Positions 6,710 through 11,668 of a stretch of 11,668 nt of DNA are shown piece by piece. The first letter of the stretch is position 1. Each line of letters starts with the position of its first letter. Where the stretch lies: contig JBBSHS010000078.1 in NCBI GenBank assembly GCA_038232515.1, positions 1-11,668 of the forward strand, in the 5' to 3' direction. The notes under the pieces are model-generated. The model was not told the DNA's origin, did no database searches, and saw only the letters and a program-made list of their open reading frames with translations. The translations under genes and the position numbers were made by a program. This stretch comes from JBBSHS01 sp038232515. GTDB lineage: Bacteria; Actinomycetota; Acidimicrobiia; Acidimicrobiales; JAUJNH01.

Positions 6710-7632
6710 ATGCGGATATCACGAGGAATGGTCGACACACCCGGAGGTTGCCCCTGACGTTGGCGCTCCTGGTGCCGCTGGGCATGGGGATGGTGGCCTC
6801 GGCCGGCCCAGCCAGCGCCAGTGTCAGCAGCGACATCGGCAGCGCCTACGGCTATCAGCTCAAGGTCAACCTCTTCGGCGGGCCGATCAACACCAGGGGC
6901 GTCGGTCAGGTCGTCTGCACGAACCCCCCCACGAACAACCTACCGGCAGGCTGTGTTCCCTCGACCCAGGCGGCAGCGGCCGCCAGTCCCCTGGTGACGC
7001 TGCCGGCCGGCGGCTCACCCACGATGACGGCCACCGCCACGACGACCAGCGGATTCGTCGGTCCCGCCGAGTTCTTCAGCACGGGAGCGATCACCGTCAA
7101 CACCCAGGGCACGATCGGAACATCCGGGTCGGTGACGAGCTCGACCACCATCGCCAATGTCGATCGAAACGGCGCGGAGAGCTTCGGCTACGGCCCCGTG
7201 GACACCACCACCCTCTATCCCAAGAACCCGACCGGGCTCAGCACAACCGTCACCAGCTCGTGCACGGCGTTACCATCAGAGCGGGAACAGCGGCTCGACC
7301 ACGATCACCAACGGCCAGCTGGAGCTCGACAACGGCTACGACCCCATGGGTCTCGGCACCTACATTGGCCTCCCTGGCTCAGGCGCGCACCCGCCGGTGC
7401 GAGTGACGGTGCCGACCAATCCGGCCCCCAACACGACCTACACCGGTCACATCGAGGTGAACGGGTCCCAGGACTACTGGAAGTACGTCTTCAATGAGCA
7501 GGTGACGAACCCCGACGGTTCGCTGACCGTCTACGCCGGCCACGAGTACATCCTCGGCCCCACCGCCGTCGGTGACCTGTACTTCGGCAAGTCGCAGTGC
7601 GGCGTGACACCGTGACCCAGACGGTGAACTGA
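6710..7632 (+). pseudogene. Second exported choice-of-anchor P-like gene, frameshifted and without the Ig-like domain
   Basis: ATG 6710 follows AAGGGA and matches the start of copy 1, but its frame stops after 15 codons at 6757. One base is missing near 6718 (ATATCACG where the copy 1 pattern predicts ATATTCACG). The homologous frame then runs RNGRHTRRLPLTLALLVPLG, a signal peptide, and YGYQLKVNLFGGPINTRGVG, up to about 7270. There an extra T (GCGTTACC) shifts it again; SGNSGSTTITNGQLELDNGY and VFNEQVTNPDGSLTVYAGH follow. It ends FGKSQCGVTP at TGA 7613-7615. In the neighbouring frame the next bases spell TVTQTVN and a stop at 7630-7632, the equivalent of the TVTQVVS end of copy 1. The Ig-like domain was therefore deleted at the Cys-Gly-Val boundary, leaving the old tail out of frame. 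All four Cys of the main domain remain. The two single-base shifts cancel each other, so this is either recent decay or consensus error. Confidence 0.75.
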
Positions 7633-7634
7633 GC
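7616..7634 (+). repeat. 19-bp direct repeat, left copy (CCCAGACGGTGAACTGAGC)
   Basis: Identical to 7948-7966, 332 bp away. In one frame it encodes the QTVN-stop tail that corresponds to QVVS-stop at the end of the first exported gene, so it is the ancestral 3' end of copy 2. Confidence 0.9.
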
Positions 7635-7670
7635 GGAGGTTACCAACCGGCTCGACCTCGTCCTTTCGTT

Positions 7671-7698
7671 CGACCTCTGGCCGCTTGGCCTGAGGTCG
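7671..7698 (+). terminator. Conserved 3' hairpin after the exported gene, copy 2
   Basis: CGACCTC (7671-7677) pairs with GAGGTCG (7692-7698). After a T-T mismatch, GGCC pairs with GGCC around the loop GCTT. It starts 38 nt after the ancestral stop at 7632, like its counterpart at 6184-6218. Relative to that copy, one T-A pair became C-G and two pairs became U-G, so pairing is kept while the sequence changed. There is no T-tract. Confidence 0.55.
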
Positions 7699-7947
7699 GG
7701 CGGTCGAGCCGCGAGGGACACGGGGCCGTGGTCGCCCCAGTTGACCATCTTGGAGGTGGCCAAGGCCTGAGGCGAGGGATCGTCCGGTCCGACACTGTCA
7801 TCGAAGTCGACGTCGTGACCTCCTCCACCTACCGAGTCGCGTCGCTGGCGGCCTTCGGGTGACTGCCGGCCCGCTGGCCCTGGTGGCCGCCAAAGTCGCC
7901 GGCCTCACCGCCCTGGGGCTACCGGGTGTGGGTGGCGGGCACACGCT
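7699..7947. other. Unassigned insert between the copy 2 hairpin and the thioredoxin-like gene
   Basis: Unit 1 has only 26 nt between the hairpin and the short ATG frame. Here there are about 310, ending in a repeat of the exported gene's 3' end. A short open stretch on the plus strand (DTVIEVDVVTSSTYRVASLA) stops at about 7861. Another, from GTG 7859 (TAGPLALVAAKVAGLTALGL), is hydrophobic and runs into the repeat. I recognise neither. It may be the scar of a third unit that was largely deleted, or inserted sequence. Confidence 0.4.
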
Positions 7948-7966
7948 CCCAGACGGTGAACTGAGC
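7948..7966 (+). repeat. 19-bp direct repeat, right copy (CCCAGACGGTGAACTGAGC)
   Basis: Identical to 7616-7634. It is followed by CAAGG, as after the first exported gene (GCCAAAGG at 6147), which the left copy lacks. It therefore looks like the end of a further exported-gene copy rather than a simple duplication of the left repeat. Confidence 0.9.
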
Positions 7967-7996
7967 CAAGGCCCCACCCACCGAGCCGCGTCGACC

Positions 7997-8002
7997 TACG
8001 AT
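7997..8002 (+). promoter_or_regulatory. -10-like hexamer TACGAT for the thioredoxin-like gene
   Basis: TACGAT ends 6 nt before ATG 8009, the geometry of actinobacterial leaderless promoters. There is no convincing -35. If used, transcription would start at or next to the ATG of the short frame at 8009, not at the GTG of the main frame. Confidence 0.4.
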
Positions 8003-8008
8003 TCGCCC

Positions 8009-8059
8009 ATGACCGTACCGGCCGACGCCCTTCCCGGACCCGGACCTGCCGGGTGCTAG
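8009..8059 (+). CDS. Possible 16-codon upstream frame overlapping the thioredoxin-like start
   Basis: The frame reads MTVPADALPGPGPAGC and stops at TAG 8057-8059, overlapping the GTG start at 8053. Copy 1 has the equivalent MTAPILVAAGRSA (6245-6286), shorter by six bases, ending with its stop overlapping GTG 6283. The out-of-phase relation is the same in both copies. It could be a translationally coupled leader peptide, or the true N-terminus separated from the main frame by one missing base (GGGGTG read as GGGTG). I cannot decide between these. Confidence 0.3.
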   Translation: MTVPADALPGPGPAGC

Positions 8060-8508
8060 CTGCCGGCGCCACCGCCCCCTCGTTCACCCTCCCCGACGCC
8101 GTCACCGGCGAGGCGGTCAGCGACCCGTGGCAGGCCGGCCGCACGGTGATCGTGTTCTTCAAGGTCACCTGTCCCGTCTGCAAGATGGTGGCGCCCAAGC
8201 TCACGGCTCTGGCCGAGGGTGGAGCCCGCGTGGTGGCAGTCGGCGAGGACCCACCCGCCGCCCTCCAGCGCTACGCCAACGAGGAGGACCAGCAGGTCCC
8301 GACCGTGAGTGAGGCCACCCCGTACACGGTCTCCGACGCCTACGGCATATCGACCGTGCCCAGCCTCTTCCTGGTGGAGCCCGACGGCACGGTGGCCGAG
8401 GCGATCGGTGGCTGGGACCGCGACAGGTGGAACGACGTGGCGGCGGCGTGTGGTGCCCCGGCCGTCTCTGCGGTAGGTGACGGGCTTCCGGTGTTCCGTC
8501 CCGGCTGA
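8053..8508 (+). CDS. Thioredoxin-fold TlpA/peroxiredoxin-like protein
   Basis: The product is 151 aa from GTG 8053. Seen: the opening APSFTLPDAVTGE typical of TlpA/AhpC-TSA proteins; strand and active site VIVFFKVTCPVCKMVAPKL with the CPVC redox pair at residues 40 and 43; VPTVSEA; and the cis-proline segment YGISTVPSLFLVEPDG with Pro103. The length suits a single thioredoxin fold. There is no signal peptide or membrane segment, so the product as annotated is cytoplasmic, unlike classical exported TlpA. The family reduces or exchanges disulfides; the partner is unknown. The start is uncertain because an ATG frame at 8009, placed just after a -10-like hexamer, is one base out of phase. A truncated relative lies at 6283. 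It ends convergently with an MFS gene across a hairpin. The neighbouring exported proteins carry four Cys each, but without an export signal a direct link is speculative. Confidence 0.85.
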   Translation: MLAAGATAPSFTLPDAVTGEAVSDPWQAGRTVIVFFKVTCPVCKMVAPKLTALAEGGARVVAVGEDPPAALQRYANEEDQQVPTVSEATPYTVSDAYGISTVPSLFLVEPDGTVAEAIGGWDRDRWNDVAAACGAPAVSAVGDGLPVFRPG

Positions 8509-8526
8509 GGCAGCCGCAACAGTCAC

Positions 8527-8542
8527 TGACCCGGTCGGGTCA
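8527..8542. terminator. Hairpin between convergent genes
   Basis: TGACCCG/CGGGTCA around a central GT forms a compact 16-nt dyad in the 44-nt gap between two convergent stop codons (8508 and 8553). It could serve both strands as a terminator. There is no T-tract. Confidence 0.5.
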
Positions 8543-8552
8543 AGCGCGCAGG

Positions 8553-9863
8553 TCACACGGACGAGCCGGCGGGGGTCGGAGGAATGACATCGCCTTCCTC
8601 TCTGCCGGGCAGCTCGACGGGATCGTCGAAGGCCGACGAGAGCTGGGGACGAAGGAACCGGACGGCCAGCACCAGACCGATGAAGGCCACCGCACACCCG
8701 GCGGTGACCACCCGGATCCCCAACCGGTCGTCGAGAACGCCCTGGAAGATGGCGCCCAACGGATAGATCGTTCCCAGGGCCACCATGTAGAGGCTCAGGA
8801 CTCGGGCCCGATAAGCCCTCGGAGCCCGCAGCTGGACGACGGTTCCCAGGCCCGACAGGACACTGATGTAGCTGGCGCCGACGATCACCAGGGCGACGGC
8901 GGCCAGGGCCAGAGACGGGGCGCCGGCATAAGCCAGGACGGCTGCGGCCACCGCCACGAAGCTGGCCTGAAGGGCCCGGCGGCGCCCGAGGCGGCGGGCG
9001 ATAGGGGCCAGGGCGAGCGCCCCCACGACCGCTCCCACCCCCTGGGCGGTCACCAGGATCGCCGTGCCGGTGTCCTCGTGATCGAACAGCTTCAGGGCCA
9101 CGGCGGGGATGAGGGCGATGAACGGCGAGATCAGGAAGGCGGTGACGCCGATGGCGATGATGGCCAGGCGGCATCCGGGCTCGGCTGCGGCGGCCCGGAC
9201 GCCGGTGGCGATGCGACTCCGGAGGGTGCCACCCTCGGTGTCGGGCACTGGTGGGGGGATCTTGACGAAAGCGAGAGCGACCATGACGGCGGCGAAGGAC
9301 GCGGCGTTGACGGCGAAGGCCAACGTGTAGGAACCGATGGCGAGCACAACGCCGGCCAGCGCCGGGCCCACCACCCTGCCCAGGTTGTACTGGGTCGACG
9401 ACAAGGAGATGGCAGCCAGTAGGTCCTCGCGGGGAACCAGGTCGGGGAGGATGGCCTGGTAGGCGGGAAAGCCGAGGGCCGCCGCCATCCCTCCGCCCAG
9501 GACCACCACGATGACGGCCGAGGGCGTGGCCCGGCCGGTTGCGGCGAGCAGGGCCAGCAGGGTGGCGAGGACGGTCTCGCCCACCGTGGTGGCCAGGAGC
9601 CAGCGGCGACGGTCGACGCGATCGGCCATGGCGCCGCCCACCGGGGACAGCAGGCCGATGGGCAGGAAAGCGGCGGCGGCGGCCAGGCCGGTCCAGCCCG
9701 CCTGGTGGGTCTTGGCCGTGACCAGCACACCGACGGCCACGGTCTGCATCCAGGAGCCGATGTTGGACACGAGGGCGGCGCCCCAGAGCAGAGCGAAGTG
9801 GCGATGGTGCAGGGGCTGCAGCGACGACAGGGAGGCGATGCGCCGGTGCTTCGCCTGCCTCAC
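8553..9863 (-). CDS. MFS transporter, EntS-like exporter family
   Basis: The product is a 436-aa integral membrane protein with about 12 hydrophobic segments (for example FALLWGAALVSNIGSWMQTV, AIIAIGVTAFLISPFIALIP, VVTAGCAVAFIGLVLAV). The MFS loop 2-3 motif is visible as GGAMADRVDRRRW at about 76-88, and a second basic loop, RRLGRRRA, lies in the C-terminal half. FLPIGLLSPVGG and GFPAYQAILPDLVPREDLLAA are typical of the MFS_3/EntS branch, which exports siderophores, drugs or unknown metabolites by proton antiport. The substrate cannot be read from the sequence. The start is GTG 9863, overlapping the upstream stop as GTGA with AGGA just before it, so translation is probably coupled to the preceding enzyme gene. 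The cytoplasmic C-terminal tail is polar and Pro-rich. No disruptions are seen. Confidence 0.92.
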   Translation of the reverse strand: MRQAKHRRIASLSSLQPLHHRHFALLWGAALVSNIGSWMQTVAVGVLVTAKTHQAGWTGLAAAAAFLPIGLLSPVGGAMADRVDRRRWLLATTVGETVLATLLALLAATGRATPSAVIVVVLGGGMAAALGFPAYQAILPDLVPREDLLAAISLSSTQYNLGRVVGPALAGVVLAIGSYTLAFAVNAASFAAVMVALAFVKIPPPVPDTEGGTLRSRIATGVRAAAAEPGCRLAIIAIGVTAFLISPFIALIPAVALKLFDHEDTGTAILVTAQGVGAVVGALALAPIARRLGRRRALQASFVAVAAAVLAYAGAPSLALAAVALVIVGASYISVLSGLGTVVQLRAPRAYRARVLSLYMVALGTIYPLGAIFQGVLDDRLGIRVVTAGCAVAFIGLVLAVRFLRPQLSSAFDDPVELPGREEGDVIPPTPAGSSV

Positions 9864-10759
9864 GTTCCTGTCGAGCTGCTGTCGGTGCGGTACCGGGCCT
9901 CGATCTCGTAGTGGGCCTCGAGGTCGTAGTGGGCCTCGAGGTCGACCACCTTGTTGAACTCGTCGAAGGTGGTGACCAGATCGAGGTGGTCTCGCAACGT
10001 GCCCTGCTCGGCGAGGATCCCGTAGACACGGGCCAGGGCCTTGGCGACGGCGAAGAGCCCGGTCAGCGGGGAGACGATGAGGTTGTAGCCCAGGTCGGAA
10101 AGCTCGGCGGGCGTGAGCAGCGGGGTACGGCCGGCCTCGATCATGTTGGCCACCCGCACCACGCCGGGGGTGGCCGCCGCCACCCGCTCCAACTCGTCCA
10201 CCGACTCCGGCGCTTCGACGAACACCGCGTCGACTCCGAGATCGGCGGCGGCCCGGGCCCGCTCGATGGCTTCATCCAGGCCGAGCGCAGCCCGGGCGTC
10301 GGTGCGCGCCACCACGAACAGGTTCCGGCGGTGTTCCACGGCCGCAACCAGCTTGGCCAACCATTCCTCTCTGGGGACGACGACCTTGCCGGCCATGTGC
10401 CCGCACTTCTTGGGCCACACCTGATCCTCGAGGAAGATCCCCGCAGCTCCGGCCGCTTCGAACAGCTCCACGGTGCGGATGGTGTTGAGGGCGTTGCCGT
10501 GACCGGTGTCGCCGTCGACCACGACCGCCGTCCCGGGCACCCGCCCGCACACCCGGCGGGCCACCTCGGCGATCTCGGCCTGGGTCAGGTACCCGAAGTC
10601 AGGAAGACCCAGAAGGGTGGCGGCGGTGGCATAGCCCGACAGGAAGACGACCTCGTGGCGCGCGCCTGCGGCCAGGCGCGCCGAGAGGGCGTCCCAGACG
10701 CCGGGCATGAGTACCGGCTGGCCCGTTGCCAGCAGCTGACGAACACCGTCTCCGTCCAC
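9860..10759 (-). CDS. Isocitrate lyase/PEP mutase superfamily enzyme
   Basis: The product is a 299-aa (beta/alpha)8 enzyme. Seen: VLMPGVWDALSARLAAGARH at about 16-35 (substrate and dimer region), VVDGDTGHGNALN at 80-92 (Mg-binding aspartates), KKCGH at 117-121 with the catalytic Cys119 of the lyase branch, ARTDA at 151-155, and FVEAPES at 180-186. The KKCGH signature favours C-C bond cleavage of a 2-methylisocitrate-like carboxylate over phosphonate mutase activity. The enzyme is cytoplasmic and its substrate is not defined. The C-terminus carries three hexapeptide repeats ending in the family-typical EIEARY. The start is GTG 10759 with no Shine-Dalgarno; a -10-like TACGCT ends 6 nt upstream, so the mRNA is probably leaderless. 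It is the first gene of a pair with the MFS exporter, overlapping it by 4 nt. Confidence 0.93.
   Translation of the reverse strand: MDGDGVRQLLATGQPVLMPGVWDALSARLAAGARHEVVFLSGYATAATLLGLPDFGYLTQAEIAEVARRVCGRVPGTAVVVDGDTGHGNALNTIRTVELFEAAGAAGIFLEDQVWPKKCGHMAGKVVVPREEWLAKLVAAVEHRRNLFVVARTDARAALGLDEAIERARAAADLGVDAVFVEAPESVDELERVAAATPGVVRVANMIEAGRTPLLTPAELSDLGYNLIVSPLTGLFAVAKALARVYGILAEQGTLRDHLDLVTTFDEFNKVVDLEAHYDLEAHYEIEARYRTDSSSTGT
9890..9943 (-). repeat. Three 18-bp tandem units encoding (D/E)(L/I)EA(H/R)Y
   Basis: Units 9908-9925 and 9926-9943 are identical; 9890-9907 is a diverged third. In the protein they give DLEAHY, DLEAHY, EIEARY near the C-terminus of the ICL-like enzyme. Relatives usually have one such segment, so this looks like slippage expansion that stayed in frame. 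Confidence 0.85.
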
Positions 10760-10765
10760 CCGGCG

Positions 10766-10771
10766 AGCGTA
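10766..10771 (-). promoter_or_regulatory. -10-like hexamer TACGCT for the ICL-like gene
   Basis: On the minus strand TACGCT is followed by six bases (CGCCGG) and then the GTG start. This spacing implies transcription starting at the GTG, a leaderless mRNA. No -35 is recognisable. Confidence 0.35.
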
Positions 10772-10786
10772 GGTGAGGCGGGAGGG

Positions 10787-10906
10787 CTATGGGGCGGGTT
10801 CGTCAGCGATGAAGAACCCGCCGATGAGGATCTGCTGGGCCGTGCCCACATCGGGCAGAGAGCTCTGGACCCGGACCTGGTCACGCGACACCCCGAAATT
10901 GCCCAT
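10787..10906 (-). CDS. Doubtful 39-aa ORF between the ICL-like and HNH genes
   Basis: ATG 10906 to TAG 10787 encodes MGNFGVSRDQVRVQSSLPDV followed by GTAQQILIGGFFIADEPAP. I recognise no family and see no clear ribosome binding site. The composition is less arginine/proline-heavy than out-of-frame translations here, which is weak support. It could equally be the untranslated tail of the HNH transcript. Confidence 0.2.
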   Translation of the reverse strand: MGNFGVSRDQVRVQSSLPDVGTAQQILIGGFFIADEPAP

Positions 10907-10947
10907 CACATCGTGAGCCTGCAGACGGGCGGTGTCTCTTGGACATT

Positions 10948-10959
10948 GGTCGTACGACC
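10948..10959. promoter_or_regulatory. 12-bp perfect palindrome GGTCGTACGACC
   Basis: A perfect dyad 15 nt beyond the HNH stop, in the gap before the ICL-like operon. It shares GGTC/GACC arms with the palindrome in the leader at 4845, but the centre differs. It could be an operator or chance. Confidence 0.2.
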
Positions 10960-10974
10960 TCCACCTGACCCGGG

Positions 10975-11668
10975 TCACGGGCTACGTTGTCTGGCCCGGT
11001 TGTGGAAGCCACACGCCACTTGACCGTTGGCCTGGGTGGTGGGCCCGCCGTTGGCCCAGGGCTGGACATGGTCGATGTCGCAATCGACGGCCGGAGTGTC
11101 GCAATAGGGGTGGAAGCATTCCCGGTCCCGGACTTCGATGGCCCTCCGGGTGGCACCGCTGAACAGGCGCCGGCTGACACCCACGTCGGTGACCCGGCTG
11201 GGCCCGTCGAACACCACCCGCTCCACCCAGGCCGCATCCAGCCATGGGCGCAGGCTCGATGGGCTGACCACGGTGCCGTCGTCGAGCTCACAGATCATCC
11301 CGGCAAATGTCTCGTAGCCCACCAGCACGCAGAACAGGGCCTCGGGCCGTCGGGCCCCGGCCCGCAGGGACGCCGAGCGGGTGGCCATCTCGGTCACGGC
11401 GTCGGATCGGCGCTGGGCCGGCGTTCTCGACAGGTCGCCAATGCGCACCTCGTCGCCCACCCGGGCCTTGGCCTCGGCCCAGTCGGCGGTGAACAGCTCG
11501 GTGTCGATGCGGGCCAGCTCGGCGGCGACGAGGTTGCCGTCGATGGCATCGAACACGCCCTCGGCGAACCAGGCGCCGCCGAAGCCACGCGACAGGTGGA
11601 AGCGTCGACCGTCGCGCTGGGCCTTGGCCCGGGCCTCGGCCCCGTCGGGATCGGCGTGCAGGCCCCAG
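10975..11668 (-). CDS. DUF222/13E12-family HNH endonuclease-like protein, C-terminal part
   Basis: The frame is open to the right edge, so the N-terminus lies outside; 230 residues are visible. Seen: the DUF222-type segment LHADPDGAEARAKAQRDGRR and FHLSRGFGGAWFAEGVFDAI at partial residues 3-42; VLVGYETFAGMICELDDG; a linker DVGVSRRLFSGATRRAIEVR; then the HNH zinc module ECFHPYCD, CDIDHVQPWANGG, NGQVACGFHNR with His200, Asn214 and His222 as the likely HNH residues and Cys184, Cys189 and Cys219 as possible zinc ligands. The protein ends only eight residues after FHN, shorter than relatives with a longer tail. The family occurs in many dispersed copies in actinobacterial genomes; a nuclease role is likely from the motif but its biological function is unclear. 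GTG 11554-11556 is an internal codon, not the start. Confidence 0.92.
   Translation of the reverse strand, partial: WGLHADPDGAEARAKAQRDGRRFHLSRGFGGAWFAEGVFDAIDGNLVAAELARIDTELFTADWAEAKARVGDEVRIGDLSRTPAQRRSDAVTEMATRSASLRAGARRPEALFCVLVGYETFAGMICELDDGTVVSPSSLRPWLDAAWVERVVFDGPSRVTDVGVSRRLFSGATRRAIEVRDRECFHPYCDTPAVDCDIDHVQPWANGGPTTQANGQVACGFHNRARQRSP

Larger units (their letters stand above)
6491..8246 (+). repeat. Tandem duplication, unit 2 (leader, broken exported gene, hairpin, intact thioredoxin-like gene)
   Basis: This is the second copy of the block at 4752-6490, in the same orientation and directly adjacent. Homology ends near 8246, inside the thioredoxin-like gene, where unit 1 was cut. 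It has lost about 270 bp (the Ig-like domain) and gained about 285 bp between the hairpin and the thioredoxin-like gene. The coding parts have drifted visibly (I estimate around 80% nucleotide match by eye), whereas the leader has barely changed. Confidence 0.82.

Noticed and set aside
4791..6836. 681-codon open frame on the minus strand across the first exported gene and both leaders
   Set aside because: It is antisense to a gene with signal peptide, ribosome binding site and recognisable domains, and its translation is low-complexity Arg/Gly/Ala/Val. It exists because stop codons are rare at this GC content.
4752..8246. Insertion sequence or composite transposon as the cause of the repeated block
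   Set aside because: There is no transposase, terminal inverted repeats or target duplication. Order and adjacency fit a tandem duplication.
8056..10029. 657-codon minus-strand frame over the thioredoxin-like and MFS genes
   Set aside because: It runs across two real genes in another frame, with Arg/Pro-rich translation and no domain.
1..11668. tRNA, rRNA or CRISPR array
   Set aside because: No cloverleaf with a GGTTCRA-like T-arm, no rRNA signature and no regularly spaced repeats were seen on either strand.

Overview
The window is very GC-rich, uses GTG starts often, and carries an actinobacterial gene set: a MalT/LAL-type LuxR regulator, a 13E12/DUF222 HNH protein, an isocitrate-lyase/PEP-mutase family enzyme and choice-of-anchor P-like exported proteins. 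Several genes have a -10-like hexamer 6 nt before the start codon, as in leaderless transcripts. This fits a high-GC actinobacterium, possibly of the Acidimicrobiia. The class is an inference from protein style, not a proven placement.

Layout. 1-696 (+): C-terminal part of a MerA/lipoamide-dehydrogenase-like flavoprotein. 713-1590 (-): a broken exported beta-helix gene. 1696-4554 (-): a 952-aa ATPase-TPR-LuxR regulator. 4555-4964: a divergent control region that includes a 197-nt leader. 4965-6146 (+): an exported choice-of-anchor P-like protein with a C-terminal Ig-like domain. 6147-8508: a tandem duplication of the block leader, exported gene, 3' hairpin and thioredoxin-like gene, with decayed parts. 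8527-8542: a hairpin between convergent genes. 8553-10759 (-): a two-gene operon of an ICL/PEP-mutase family enzyme followed by an MFS exporter, overlapping by 4 nt. 10975-11668 (-): an HNH endonuclease-like protein cut by the window edge.

The notable region is 4752-8246. A block of about 1.74 kb is present twice. The first thioredoxin-like copy is cut off where the second leader begins. The second exported gene has two single-base shifts and has lost its Ig-like domain. The two leaders differ at only six substitutions and two one-base insertions over about 197 nt, whereas the coding parts have drifted much further. Five of the six substitutions lie in loops of the hairpins I can draw. The hairpins downstream of the two exported genes have diverged in sequence but keep their pairing. 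This pattern suggests selected RNA structure, and the leader may be an undescribed cis-regulatory RNA. I cannot match it to a known riboswitch class by eye.

At least six single-base or small disruptions fall in three genes. Without reads I cannot tell real decay from consensus errors, so the pseudogene calls are conditional.
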